NCBI GenBank assembly: GCA_028015205.1
Contig: CM051521.1
Location: 65,642,314 to 65,706,313, forward strand
Length of the DNA: 64,000 nt
Reading direction: 5' to 3'
Source: Mytilisepta virgata
Taxonomy: Eukaryota > Mollusca > Bivalvia > Mytilida > Mytilidae
Under the pieces are notes generated by a model, which was not told the origin of the DNA, searched no databases, and saw only the letters and a list, made by a program, of their open reading frames with translations. A program made the translations under genes and the position numbers. This document shows positions 1-12,343 of this stretch, one piece after another. Within the stretch, counting starts at the first letter, position 1, and the number at the start of each line of letters is the position of its first letter.

Positions 1-133
1 GGTGAAATATCATTGATATATTAATATAGGTTTCTGAGAAATGGTGCTAAACGCAAAACTTAACCGAATCGGGGCGTACGGACAAGGGCAAATCTTTATG
101 CCCCAGGAACATTCTTGGCGGGGCATAAAAATA
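1..133 (+). repeat. Family II repeat, 3' end ('GGGGCATAAAA' hairpin terminus)
   Basis: The window opens inside a dispersed repeat whose body ('aggtttctgagaaatgg', 'gcaaaacttaaccgaatc') recurs at 50530-50838. It ends in a GC-rich 'cggggcgtacgg' stretch, then an imperfect hairpin built from 'tatgcccca' and 'ggggcata', then AAAA. A related copy in the opposite orientation starts at 31308. It is non-coding; the short reading frame at 115-318 over its end is not supported. Confidence 0.7.
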
Positions 134-1149
134 TTCTTGTGCTGATTTTCATTTTTAGTAAAGGTGGCTTATTTATCCATGATGCGGCTCCCTTGGTATG
201 TTTTGAAAATGGACCGCCGAAGGATCATTCCATAAAAGTTTGTCTCCGTTACCCAAATATTTTAAAGAAGAGAAATACTTTTAATACTATACTATTTTAC
301 CGATTTTTATATTTTTAATGGGTGGTTTATATTTAAGACCACCAATCACAATTTTGAAATGCGATTAACAAAGAATCATGAACATGATATGGTTGGCATT
401 TCAGTGTTTTCAAAATGAACTGGTACATGAATTAACTTAATGATATCTTTACATGCTTTAAACATTATCTTTTTATATACTTAATTTTAAGAAAAGTCTA
501 GAATGATCAGAAGGTTCATCAATGCGGAGAAACAATCACTGCCAGCAGAATAAATTTTTGAACATTCTTTAGATGGATAATGGAATAAAATGATATTACA
601 TCCCTGTTAAATATTACGTAGACGAGAAATAAGAATTAAACGAAGTATATTGAATAACAAATATGGCAAATTATTTTAAATATTGTGGAATCTTCAGAAT
701 AGAGAGGAGTTTAGGTCACAAGAAATGTGTGGTGTACGGATGAACAGACAGAAAAAAGACAGGCCCATAACAATACCACCGAACTTTCCTCTGAACGCCA
801 TGAACATTGCATAACTAAATCATATTATTACATCGAATACAGTCTTAGAGCATTAGTGATATGCTCCTGACCAAAACTTTGGAAAGAGAAATATAGATTT
901 TTGCATGCAGAGGGAAAAATAGAGCAGGAAATTTTATAAATCTGAAAATATGACCTAATCATATATTTTTTTAAATAGTATAAGTTTTCCAATATTTTAA
1001 ATGAGAAACAATAGTGGATACATTAAATTTCTCACCTGAGTATGCACATGGACACAGAATAAAGATTATCTGATACCCGACATTGCAAGTCAAAGAAATA
1101 TGCGTTAAAAGAAATAGTAATGGTCAGGCACATTTGTCTCAAAAATCTC

Positions 1150-1702
1150 ATGCAAAATAGCATGTACTTACTAAGAACTATCTATCGACCAGATATGGTG
1201 GGCTTAGGAAATATAGTAGCTTCGAAAATGTGACAAAGTCACCGAAGCATTAAATTGATAAGAATTGTCTCTAGACCAAATGCGGTGGGTCTAGGTATTA
1301 CAGTTACTGAAAAAATGGACTTATTCAAGAAAATGTTACACAAGTCATGCAAGCATGAAATTGAGGTCAAGGTCCAAAAACAGGTATCAGTCTGGCATGT
1401 GGCCACTAAGAACTATCTATTGACCAGATATGGTGGGCTTAGGTATTACAGTTGCTGAGAAATGGATTTAACTACGAAACTTGGACGCAGATTTTACAAT
1501 TATGTTTATGAAGTTATTGAACAATGAAAACGAGGTCAGGGTCACAAGACAAGTATACTCCGGCAAAGTTTATACCATAAGGTATCTGTGGACCAAAAAT
1601 CTATATTGTAGGTATTATGTGTGCAAAGATTACGCTGCCGCCGCCGCCGCCACCGGAACCTATATCTCACCCTTGCGACTTTTCGTCGCAAGCGAGACAA
1701 AA
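1150..1702 (+). repeat. Family IV element: ~145 bp tandem units plus terminal hairpin
   Basis: Diverged direct repeats carry the anchors 'gaactatctattgaccaga' and 'tggtgggcttaggtatta' at about 1165, 1262 and 1405; one unit is shortened. The array runs into a GCC-trinucleotide stretch (1634-1652) and ends in a hairpin with perfect 7 bp inner arms TTGCGAC/GTCGCAA (1673-1691), outer TCTC..GAGA pairing, then CAAAAAC. The 100-residue reading frame at 1481-1783 is only this repeat read through. Confidence 0.8.
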
Positions 1703-1883
1703 ACAGACTCTTTTAGGCCGCACATACGTAGTTATCATTATATAGGCAGATCACCCCAAACAAGGGTTCTTTGTTACGTTTAAAGTTGGCGAAAACAATT
1801 TACTCACGATTAAAACTTAGAAAATTTATGTAGAAACGTAAATTACATTTAAAAGTTAATATTAAAATTTTTTGAACAAAATA

Positions 1884-1951
1884 TACTGAGATTCGAACCT
1901 TGGGCCCTTAGTATATTGACCAAAAGCCTTTACCACTAGAGTACGGAAGCT
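1884..1951 (-). repeat. tRNA-like SINE head or tRNA fossil
   Basis: Read on the minus strand, this has an A-box-like 'ctctagtggtaaagg' and a B-box 'ggttcgaatct' at roughly tRNA spacing. The 3' acceptor strand needed to pair with the 5' 'gcttccg' is absent, so it is not an intact tRNA gene. It lies between two family IV arrays. A degraded tRNA-derived SINE head is the simplest reading. Confidence 0.45.
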
Positions 1952-2094
1952 CACACCGAGGAAGTGTTAATTTTACCTATATAAGAATAATGTTATTGGT
2001 TCCAATGGGGAATACAATATATAATAAATATAAATATCAATCTGTAACGTATAATAGTACTAAGATATTTATTTTAAGTGTATTATTATTTAAC

Positions 2095-2830
2095 AAGTGG
2101 GCTTAGGTACTACAGTTGCTCTAAGAAATGGACTTAATCACGAAAATGTGACACAGGTAACTCAACAATTACACTGAAGTCAAGGTCAAAAGGCAGGTGT
2201 CAGACTGACATGTACCCACCAAGATCTGTCTATTTACCAAATATGATGGGTCTAGGTATTACAGTTGCTAAGACATGGACTTAACCATGAAAATGTCACA
2301 AAGTCATTCAAGCATGAAATTAAGGTCAAGGTCAAAAGGCGTGGTGTCAGACTGACATGTACCCAGCAAGAACCATCTATTGACCAAATATGGTGGGCTT
2401 AGGTATTATAGTTCTTGAGAAATTGACTTAACCACGAAAATGTGTCAAAGTCACTCAGGCATGAAATTAAGGTCAAGGACCCAAGCCAGGTATCAGACTG
2501 GCATGTGCCCACTAAGAACTATCTATAGACCAAATATGGTAGGCCTAGGTATCACAGTTGCTGAGAAATGGATTTAACCACGAAACTTTACATTTATGTT
2601 TATAGAGTCGGTGAAACACGAAAAAAAGGTCAGGGTCACAAGACAAGTATACTGCGATAAGGTATCTGTGGACCAAAAATCTTAACTGTAGGTATTATGT
2701 GTGCAAAGTGTAAAAAAGGTTTACGCCGCGGTCGCCGCCGGAAAGTAATACCAAGGACGTATATTAGTATTAGTATTATATGTTAGTTATACGTCCTTGG
2801 TAATACCTATTTCTCACATTTCTGTGTTTG
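2095..2830 (+). repeat. Family IV element, second copy (~145 bp units)
   Basis: At least three units of about 145 bp (anchors near 2215, 2360, 2505) are followed by the 'ggtttacgccgcggtcgcc' GC-rich segment, as in the copies at 1150-1702 and 62030-62575. The terminal part is split by a 48 bp mini-element at 2752-2799. Beyond that the usual 'tttctcac' continues but the terminal hairpin is decayed. Confidence 0.75.
2745..2806. mobile_element. 48 bp mini-element with 11 bp TIRs and target duplication
   Basis: The element spans 2752-2799 and has perfect terminal inverted repeats CAAGGACGTAT / ATACGTCCTTG around an AT-rich core. It is flanked by direct repeats GTAATAC at 2745-2751 and 2800-2806. 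The undisturbed sequence 'gaaagtaatacctg' exists in the sister copy near 62525, which serves as the empty site. A 7-8 bp duplication is closest to hAT-type insertion; that class is inference. Confidence 0.7.
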
Positions 2831-3725
2831 GGACAGTTATATTCCGTGTGAGACACCATGCATCTCACATCACATGACCTAGACTGACGTAACAATGCAA
2901 AAAAAAACAAACAAAACCGAAAAAAGGTCTAATTTCACTCATGCTGAACTGATTTATACTGTTTTGATTAATGGTATGGCAGAAATATTTCTACACTTTG
3001 ATCTTGATATATCAAACCTATTTCAGGCCAAAAATCAAAGCAGTAACGTTCTTACATAGGAAAAATTGTAAAGGCAACATTTGGGATACCTTCATTGACG
3101 ATTATACCTGTTAACGCACTCCGTTGGGTTACTGTCAGTACTGTTTCTGTTCTGGTCTCTGATAAAATAAGGTATTGAATAAGGATACACAAGGAGCAAT
3201 CCGAAAGTCGAAAGTCGTAAAGAAAACAGACCCGGTAATATACATTTGAACAAAAACATCGAAAAATAAAAATATAAACAAGAAGAAGTTAAACAAAAAC
3301 CAATCATCTACTATGCAGCATCAATCGTATCAACACTAAATATAATTACGTATTTAAAGGTTCTTGTTATTTGCTTTGATTTGTTTACTGTTTACCCGCC
3401 AATAATTGATAGTTTATTAAATGAGTCGGACGTTTATTCATGTAGTCGTCCATCTGTCACAATAACATCAAAATGTAATTCCCATGCCGCCATCACGTAA
3501 TCTCGAAGTCCTACAATCATTCCATATTTTTTAGTGGAAAGTTTCAAAGAAATGCCGAAAAATACTTCATGTTCATTATTTCAGATAGCTTTATTAAGAT
3601 AAATTGTGATTAACTTATATTATTCATTATTGCAATATGACGTCATTAACTGTAAGTATTATTCAAAGGAATGATTTGGTGTATATAAAAAACTTCTGAG
3701 AATGAGATAGTTTTACTATACTTGC

Positions 3726-4037
3726 CTTTAAGTCTAAGTACTACTTTCCTTTGTATTGCCTTTTTCTCCACTTGCGCTTCACACCAGTAGTCACCAAGAT
3801 CATCCGTTGTAGTGTTAACAATTTCTAAATTGTATTCCCCTGTTATGTGATCACCAGATATTCTGTACTTCCTTTTAGCCACCACTCCCGGATTTATGGA
3901 TGTACCATCTGATATTATATGATCTTTTCGACGCCATATTAAATTTGATACACGTGTATCGTTACAGGACAACAGAGCGGTATCCCCAATTCTCGTGTAT
4001 TCTACTGTTTCTTCACGCAAGTCGTCTTGAAAAGATC
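3726..4037 (-). CDS. Immunoglobulin-domain exon (phase 1-1), part of a larger gene
   Basis: This 312 nt exon encodes a 104-residue Ig-like domain. It shows the canonical pair of cysteines (in 'LLSCND' and 'DYWCEA'), the core tryptophan ('LIWRRKD'), the 'GEYNLEI' strand and the 'DDLGDYWC' motif before the second Cys. The style resembles the first domains of nephrin/Kirre-type cell-adhesion proteins, but the exact family is not recognised. The acceptor is 'ttgtag' ending at 4038. The donor appears to be the rare GC type, AG|GCAAGT, at 3725-3720. Symmetric phase 1-1 borders are typical of Ig exons and fit this boundary choice. No signal peptide, membrane segment or neighbouring Ig exon is visible in the window, so the rest of the gene is distant or this is an orphan exon. 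Confidence 0.75.
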
Positions 4038-4759
4038 CTACAATAGATTTAATTAAATATTTAAAATAAATAAATAATTTGAATGTCTGTATAGTGCGAA
4101 TGATATGTTGTGACATTGGTATGTGCACCGCTTAATTGGGTAAGTGCTAAGGAAAATGACGGATGCAAAGCGGACGAAAGGTGAAAGGAGAGTAATCTTA
4201 GTGTCGTATTGTCAAACTGCTTCATTTATGTCTTTTAAAATTATTACGTTTCGGCTTCCCATTTATTCAGGGAAACTGACGGATAATCAGTTTGTGATAA
4301 AAAAAACCTCCGTGTAAAAAGCTATTGAAGGAAAACCTGTAGAGGATACCGGGAAAATGTGGAGCGTCGAACTTTTTTAGGTGCGTATCTGTATTTGATT
4401 GCAGAGTTTCAACATTTTTTCGCCTGAAAAATATTGCTTTTCCATAGACCAACGTATTGGATATCAATTCAGTGGGAGTTAGCCATTTCTTAGTCATTTC
4501 ATAACATTAAAACTTTTTTTGGTGTGTGCAAGCCGGTGTACATTAAGATTTTGGTAAGTGCACTCATTCTGACTTAACTGCTTAATATTACAGACGTTTA
4601 ATTATTTAGGAAGCAGTCCATAGATATTTATCCAAATAATAATTTATTGTTAACAACTACCCAACAGTTAAGTTTAAAAATTGAGAATTGTAACCTGTGG
4701 GTTACAAAAGTCTCCCAAACGAAGGCCACAATATACAAATACCTTTGATGAATCTATAC

Positions 4760-6670
4760 AAACAAATGAATGCAATATTTTCTTATTCATTTGAGCCCCA
4801 TATCCTCTGCACCCTTTTGGACACCCTTAAAAAAATCTGGGCAAGGGTTCCCCATGCCCAGCCTATCCCGGCTGGGTCTGGGGGTATTCACCCAATTCTA
4901 CATTGCTGAAAACAAAACATTTTTTCAAAATGATTCTATAGTAGCACCACCCCCAAAACAACCATAAAAAGACCCCCAAAGAAAAAGCATATATAACATA
5001 TCCCATCAAAACATTTGTTCGAACAGAAAATTTAAAAAAAAACTTTTTATACTCTTAAATGCATTTATTTTTTAATTTCAAGTGAATTATATCCCCAATT
5101 GAACCCCAAAATATCTTCACCTTTTTTGGACCCCCTTTTAAAAAAATTGGGCAGGGGTTCCCCGTGCCCAGCCTATTCCGGCTGAGTATGGGGGGTATAC
5201 ACCCATTCCTAAATTGCTGAAAGCAAAGCATTTTTGAAGTGAATTGTATCCCCTCTTGGGCCCCCAAAACCCCAAAAACAACCTTAAAGACCCCCACAGA
5301 AAAAGCATATATAACATATCCCATCAAAACATGTTTGAACAGAAAAATTAAAAAAAAAAACTTTTTATACTCTTAAATGCATTTATTTTTTAATTTCAAG
5401 TGAATTATATCTCCAATTGAACCCCAAAATATCTTCTGCACCTTTTTTTGGATCCCCTTTTAAAAAATATTTGGACAGGGGTTTCCCATGCCCAGCCTAT
5501 CCCGGCTGGGTCTTGGGGTATACACCCATTTCTAAATTGCTGAAAACAAAGCATTTGTTTCATTTTGAAGTGAATTGTATCCCCTCTTTGGCCCCAAAAA
5601 CCCCAAAAACAACCTTAAAGACCCCATAGAAAAAGCATATATAACATATCCTATCAAAACATTTGTTTGAACAGAAAAATTAAAAAAAAAAAATTTATAC
5701 TCTTAAATGCATTTATTTTTTAATTTCAAGTGAATTATGTCCCCAATTGAAGTCCAAAATATCTTCTGCACCTTTTTATGACCCCCTTTTAAAAAAAATT
5801 GGGCAGGGGTTGCCCATGCCCAGCCTATCCCGGTCTGGGGGGTATACACCCATTTCTAAATTGCTTAAAACAAAGCATTTGTTTCATTTTGAAGCGAACT
5901 GTATCCCCTCTTGGGCCCCCAAAACCCCAAAAACAACATTAAAGAACCCATAGAAAAAGCATATATAACATATCCCATCATAACATGTGTTTGATGATGC
6001 CTCTGCTGGTGGACCCTAGGTCCCCGAGGGTATTCGCCAACCCAGTCGTCAGACTTGTTGCCATGATTATTCATTGATTTTTTACAGAAGTTACCAGTAT
6101 TCAGCAAAATTCAAAAATAATAGAAATACTGAGGGTTCATTCCTTGTATTGCACATGGTAGATCTCCTTAGCTGAAATTTGGCTTCCTATTTCGGTATTT
6201 TTGGTTGAGTACTTCTTGTTTAATATAAGTTTGGTTTTTGGTCTTCCAAATGTTTCGGTTTTAATGCTGCTGATGAGAGGCAACTCCTTGAAATGCGTCG
6301 TATACAGCATAGTATAAATTTACTATATCTAATATTAGTATCTTTGGATTGTTATTTTGAACAGAAAAATTAAAAAAAAAACTTTTTATACTCTAAAAGC
6401 ATTTTTTTTAATTTCAAGTGAATTATATCCCCAATTGAACCCCAAAATATCTTCTGCACCTTTTTTGGAACCCCTTTTAAAAAACAATTTGGGCAGGGGT
6501 TCACCGTGTCTGGGGGATATACATGTACATCCATTTCTAAATTGCTGAAAATAAAGCATTTGTTTCATTTTTAAGTGAATTGTATCCCCTCTTTGGCCCC
6601 AAAAATAATTCTGCACCCCTTTTTGGGACCTTTCAAAAAAGTAGGCAGGGGTTCGCCTATAGATACATAT
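4760..6670. repeat. Tandem array of ~320-330 bp units
   Basis: The anchor 'caagtgaattatatcccca' recurs at about 5079, 5397, 5729 and 6414, with an incomplete unit before 5040. Units share 'gcccagcctatcccggctgg', a 'ttaaaaaaaaaactttttat' stretch and 'aaaaagcatatataacat'. Small reading frames along the array (for example 5055-5327 minus, 5417-5629 plus) are repeats of each other and not genes. One unit is broken by an insertion at 5995-6357. Confidence 0.85.
5995..6357 (+). mobile_element. ~360 bp insertion in the ~325 bp tandem array
   Basis: The array unit is interrupted: '...catgtgtttga' on the left should continue directly into 'acagaaaaatt', which only appears after 6357, again preceded by 'tttga', a possible 5 bp target duplication. 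The insert starts 'tgatgcctctgctggtgg', contains a 'gtccccgagggtat' block and later 'gctgctgatgag...gaaatgcg'. A related 'gttgatgag...caacgaaatgg' block occurs near 12525-12560. It has no coding capacity and its class is unknown. Confidence 0.55.
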
Positions 6671-6893
6671 TGAATACATACTAAAGTTTGATAAATTATG
6701 AACATGTTGCTGGAAAAGGTTTTTTCCCCATAGATTTCTATAATAAACCCCACCTCTATTTGGACCCCCATCCTTCCCCCCCAAAAAAAGCAAATTATTA
6801 TTGACTGCATATTTATAGATGCATATCTAACATATCCCTAAGTTTCATAGATTTTGGACTTACGGTATCTAAGAAACAAGTTCACGCGTCGGA

Positions 6894-6913
6894 GAAAGAA
6901 AGAAAGAAAGAAG
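6894..6913. repeat. (AAAG)n microsatellite
   Basis: A short GAAAGAAAGAAAG run at the edge of the ~325 bp repeat array. No other feature is seen here. Confidence 0.7.
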
Positions 6914-6978
6914 AATAATATTAACAAGTAATCCTGTGTAAAAAAAAAAAAAAAGTCGCCAAAAAGGCCCCTAACTTC

Positions 6979-7112
6979 AAGATATCTAATATAGTTTATA
7001 AGATATCTTATAAAGTTTATAAGATTATAAGATATCTTATAAAGTTTATAAGATATCTGATATAGTTTATAAGATATCTCATATAATTTATAAGATATCT
7101 CATATAATTTTC
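6979..7112. repeat. 21 bp AT-rich minisatellite
   Basis: Six full units of 'aagatatctnatatagttta' plus one base (21 bp), with one 8 bp partial unit near 7022. Because 21 is a multiple of three it creates an open frame with a periodic 'YEISYKL' pattern on the minus strand; that frame is an artefact. Confidence 0.85.
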
Positions 7113-7940
7113 CAATCCGTTGCATGACATGGACATTGCTGCAGCGGATATGTATTGCGTTTCTGTGATTAAACATCAGTAAAGCCCGTCCAAAACTTTA
7201 AAATGTAATCACAAATAAAATAAAAATCGGTTATAATACAGGTACTAATGAATCACAAATTCCTCACTAACAATTTAGACAATTGCATCTAAACCGACAC
7301 GTGTCAATGCATGTCGAAGCAAACTAAGGCACGGACAATTCATCTTTTGTGGGAGAGCATGGGGTTTTTTTCCTAAAAAAATGTTTGATTCCAGATTGTT
7401 TGGAAAAAAAAAGTTGATTCGAAATTAAAGCGAAAACAAATTCTTTATTGTGATTATAATTGAAAAAAAATAGTTTGTTTTCCTCAAAGAAAGAAATTAA
7501 AAAAAATATATAAATAAACGAAGAATAAACGAATGTTGGGCATAATTTACAAAAGCTAAATACACTAAAGTGGAACTTGATCTATGATTTATGCTCATAT
7601 AAATATCATTTCCAAAATATAAATTACTCTGTTGAGGTATTCTCAAATTGTTTGTGTTGATATAAAAACGGCATGAAATAATGCATATTATTAAATTTAT
7701 CATTAAATGTTCTTCTGCAAAATGTCTAATACAAGTCCATGTACAAGTATAACACAGCGTAAAGATACCACGCTAATTGTTCTTAAGTGGAAGCTATCGC
7801 CTGTTCACATAACACTGACATTTTGTAATATTTTTTCAGCTGTTTACTACAAAAATCCACAATATTTGAATGCTTCGGATATATGACATTGTAATCTATT
7901 TCCATGAAGTAGGTCCAACCAAGCTACTATGAATAAAATT

Positions 7941-9345
7941 AGAGTCTCACGGGAGCCTGCATTGCTCACCTGGATTTTGTTTACATCGAATTTAAAATTT
8001 GGTGTCAATGGAGACATTAATAAAAGAGCAAAAGCTATGTTCAATGTCAAGTTGCAGTGTCTCAGTCATCTTGGATTTGAAAAAAAGTAACAAAGTAGCA
8101 ACTCTTTGATAGTACCCTGCATTGATCATTCATGATAAATTTAAATCCCATGGGAAAATGAGAGTTGATCTAGGAAATTTAACTAATCAGAAAAGCCCAT
8201 TTTGGAACCCGGCAGTCATGTTTGCTACATGAAGAAGAACAAATTGTGTTTGTCTTAATAGGTATCACTCCAGCAACGTTTGGTATCAGTCTGTTTAATT
8301 GTTCTTCGTAAGAAGAATTTTAAATGCATTTCCCATACGACTGAATGTTAACTAAGTCGGGCACTGGTGACAATATTTGATTTCAAATTGGCACATTAGT
8401 AACATTTCTTAGGAAGTAGTGATCGTTCATGGTTTTGGAATCCATGGGTCAAGTAGTTTCAGAAGAATTATAAATGCATGTACATTTCTTAAGAGAGCAA
8501 TGTTTATAAAGAAGTTCCAATCAGGCGCCAAAGTAACACCTCTTGGGTAGATATTGCAATGATCATTCATGACAAGTTTCAAATCTATAGTATCAAGTTG
8601 TGTCAAAGAAGAAGATCTTTGAAATTTAACCGATCCGAAAAGGCCTTTTGTTTGCTGGTAGAATGGCACCAAAGTAACAAGAATTATTCGTTTCCTCATT
8701 GGGTATCAAATCCACCAAGCTTGGTATCAGTCTTTTGAATTATTCTTCAGAACAGGAATCAAACCAGACATTAAAGTTGTATTTGCTGGTTCTCCGCCAA
8801 GCAGGAGCAAAGGACTGTTCGGCTCGGAGTCAGTATACTGTATCCGGGTGGGGTGATATGTTTTCCTGCGGACTATTACCTAGCGACCTAGCATGTTAAA
8901 AATACGGCTCAGCCTGTCGGTCTATTACAAAGCAGGGTTCATATTCAAATCATATCAACATGTTCTCGTCCTGATATGCATTAATTAATTTCGACTTGAC
9001 CTTAAACAATAATTCACCCATAAGATCAGGATTTTTTAATGCATTTAGCATAGTGTCCAATGTTAATTCATTTGCTGGTGGCCATCTGGGATTTCTCATC
9101 GGCACCAAAGAAACAACATTCTTATAGAAACATATTTGTAAAGCTTGTGTTCAATCGGGTAAATCTAACCCTAAGTCTTACCATAGTTTTTCAAAGTTCA
9201 GCCAATAAAACAATACAGGCCCTTGCAGCCATATTTCTTGACCAATTATCCCCAAAGTAACAATACTAGAAAAGGACTTTATAACAAACATCTCTTCCAA
9301 GAAGATCAAAACGTGAAAAGTTAACTGACGGACAATTGATGGAAC
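7941..9345 (+). mobile_element. Family I element in unit 1 of the duplication
   Basis: The 5' end reads 'gggagcctgcattgctcacc' + TGG, matching the 'GAGCCTGTATCGCTCACCTGG' start of the other copies. The body has the usual 'gcaccaaagtaacaa' and 'ggtatcagtctttt' blocks, and the end has 'gaagatcaaaacgtgaaaag' followed by 'ttaactgacgg'. The terminal hairpin is lost. A SINE fragment interrupts it. Confidence 0.65.
8757..9020 (+). mobile_element. 5'-truncated SINE (family with conserved 'TGATATGTNTT' core), unit 1
   Basis: The segment aligns over its length with the reverse complement of the full SINE at 24071-24415. Shared blocks include 'ggctcggagtcagtatac', 'gtggggtgatatgtttt', 'cggctcagcctgtcggtcta', 'catgttctcgtcctgatatg' and the 3' end 'ttaaacaataattcaccc'. 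The tRNA-like head is missing. Confidence 0.75.
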
Positions 9346-9523
9346 ATTCTTCACTGAGACGTTTCTTTAAAACTTTTGAAAATTTACAAAGAATGTAATA
9401 GAATTTGAGGAATTTCAGATGAGAATGCTTGTTTTTATCTGACAACTAGGTATCGGCTGTGGTACTTCAAAATTAATTTCAATCATCATAAAAACTAGAA
9501 TAATAATGTTCTAGTGCCAGACC

Positions 9524-11665
9524 ATGTTTGATTCCAGATTGTTTGGAAAAAATAAGTTGATTCGAAATTAAAGCGAAAACAAATTCTTTATTGTGATTAT
9601 AATTGAAAAAAATAGTTTGTTTTCCTCAAAGAAAGAAATTAAAAAAAATATATAAATAAACGAAGAATAAACGAATGTTGGGCATAATTTACAAAAGCTA
9701 AATACACTAAAGTGGAACTTGATCTATGATTTATGCTCATATAAATATCATTTCCAAAATATAAATTACTCTGTTGAGGTATTCTCAAATTGTTTGTGTT
9801 GATATAAAAACGGCATGAAATAATGCATATTATTAAATTTATCATTAAATGTTCTTCTGCAAAATGTCTAATACAAGTCCATGTACAAGTATAACACAGC
9901 GTAAAGATACCACGCTAATTGTTCTTAAGTGGAAGCTATCGCCTGTTCACATAACACTGACATTTTGTAATATTTTTTCAGCTGTTTACTACAAAAATCC
10001 ACAATATTTGAATGCTTCGGATATATGACATTGTAATCTATTTCCATGAAGTAGGTCCAACCAAGCTACTATGAATAAAATTAGAGTCTCACGGGAGCCT
10101 GCATTGCTCACCTGGATTTTGTTTACATCGAATTTAAAATTTGGTGTCAATGGAGACATTAATAAAAGAGCAAAAGCTATGTTCAATGTCAAGTTGCAGT
10201 GTCTCAGTCATCTTGGATTTGAAAAAAAGTAACAAAGTAGCAACTCTTTGATAGTACCCTGCATTGATCATTCATGATAAATTTAAATCCCATGGGAAAA
10301 TGAGAGTTGATCTAGGAAATTTAACTAATCAGAAAAGCCCATTTTGGAACCCGGCAGTCATGTTTGCTACATGAAGAAGAACAAATTGTGTTTGTCTTAA
10401 TAGGTATCACTCCAGCAACGTTTGGTATCAGTCTGTTTAATTGTTCTTCGTAAGAAGAATTTTAAATGCATTTCCCATACGACTGAATGTTAACTAAGTC
10501 GGGCACTGGTGACAATATTTGATTTCAAATTGGCACATTAGTAACATTTCTTAGGAAGTAGTGATCGTTCATGGTTTTGGAATCCATGGGTCAAGTAGTT
10601 TCAGAAGAATTATAAATGCATGTACATTTCTTAAGAGAGCAATGTTTATAAAGAAGTTCCAATCAGGCGCCAAAGTAACACCTCTTGGGTAGATATTGCA
10701 ATGATCATTCATGACAAGTTTCAAATCTATAGTATCAAGTTGTGTCAAAGAAGAAGATCTTTGAAATTTAACCGATCCGAAAAGGCCTTTTGTTTGCTGG
10801 TAGAATGGCACCAAAGTAACAAGAATTATTCGTTTCCTCATTGGGTATCAAATCCACCAAGCTTGGTATCAGTCTTTTGAATTATTCTTCAGAACAGGAA
10901 TCAAACCAGACATTAAAGTTGTATTTGCTGGTTCTCCGCCAAGCAGGAGCAAAGGACTGTTCGGCTCGGAGTCAGTATACTGTATCCGGGTGGGGTGATA
11001 TGTTTTCCTGCGGACTATTACCTAGCGACCTAGCATGTTAAAAATACGGCTCAGCCTGTCGGTCTATTACAAAGCAGGGTTCATATTCAAATCATATCAA
11101 CATGTTCTCGTCCTGATATGCATTAATTAATTTCGACTTGACCTTAAACAATAATTCACCCATAAGATCAGGATTTTTTAATGCATTTAGCATAGTGTCC
11201 AATGTTAATTCATTTGCTGGTGGCCATCTGGGATTTCTCATCGGCACCAAAGAAACAACATTCTTATAGAAACATATTTGTAAAGCTTGTGTTCAATCGG
11301 GTAAATCTAACCCTAAGTCTTACCATAGTTTTTCAAAGTTCAGCCAATAAAACAATACAGGCCCTTGCAGCCATATTTCTTGACCAATTATCCCCAAAGT
11401 AACAATACTAGAAAAGGACTTTATAACAAACATCTCTTCCAAGAAGATCAAAACGTGAAAAGTTAACTGACGGACAATTGATGGAACATTCTTCACTGAG
11501 ACGTTTCTTTAAAACTTTTGAAAATTTACAAAGAATGTAATAGAATTTGAGGAATTTCAGATGAGAATGCTTGTTTTTATCTGACAACTAGGTATCGGCT
11601 GTGGTACTTCAAAATTAATTTCAATCATCATAAAAACTAGAATAATAATGTTCTAGTGCCAGACC
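9524..11665. repeat. 2.14 kb direct tandem duplication, unit 2
   Basis: Near-identical copy of 7381-9523, ending 'ttctagtgccagacc' before unrelated sequence. It holds the same family I element (about 10083-11487) and SINE fragment (about 10899-11162). Either a very recent duplication or an assembly duplication can explain the identity. Confidence 0.9.
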
Positions 11666-12343
11666 ATACATATAAATAGAAAGAAGGACAGAAGTTCATA
11701 TCGACAAAAAATCTAAACAAATTTACCTAAATATCCAACAAGAGAATCAATGTTACATTCGAAAAAAAATTCAAAATATTAAAATTGGTATTAAAATAAA
11801 CGATATAGCGTTTTCAAATACATGTATGTTATTTCAAACTAAGTTCATACTAAGAAGGACATATCTTAAATTTAAATGTTTTATGGACACTTGTTTCCTT
11901 TCTCATAAGTTTTGCAAGTTAAGTGGTGGCAAAAACACTAAGTCATTTTATAGAATAATTTATGGTATCAAAACATTGCTGCAGTAATTTATTTGTTTTT
12001 TTTTTTTGCTGTTTTTTGCCAGTAAAATGTTAGCAAAATTAAATTTAAAAAATTTAGTATAAAAAAGTTTTGTTTTTGAAACATGTTGAAAAAAATATTT
12101 TGTTCCAAATTTTTGTTGGAAAAAAACCCATCCCACTACCCCATCCCCCCCTCCAAAAAAAAAAAAGATGAATGACCCATGCCTAATGCTAGGATTTGTA
12201 CAAAAAAACGTATCTCTACAAACAATGTTGCCGTTCCAAAAACTTACAATAGGTAAAATAATTCTTGCATACAAATTAACACTCATGACCAAAATTTGTA
12301 AACACAAAAGAAAAAGAATAAAATAAAACTTGCTAGTTGTTAA

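Larger units (their letters stand above)
7381..9523. repeat. 2.14 kb direct tandem duplication, unit 1
   Basis: This 2143 bp unit is followed at once by a second copy (9524-11665). The only differences I found are in poly-A runs near 7403 and 7453. Every small reading frame in unit 1 reappears 2142 bp later with the same translation. The unit contains a family I element (7941-9345) interrupted by a SINE fragment (8757-9020). No real gene is seen. Confidence 0.9.

Noticed and set aside
1481..1783. 100-codon frame with a poly-alanine run
   Set aside because: The alanines come from the GCC-rich tract before the family IV hairpin; the frame is repeat sequence.
3092..3307. 71-codon hydrophobic minus frame, a possible membrane exon for the Ig gene
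   Set aside because: It has no splice sites in suitable phase and an AT-driven Phe/Leu/Tyr composition, so it is not supported.
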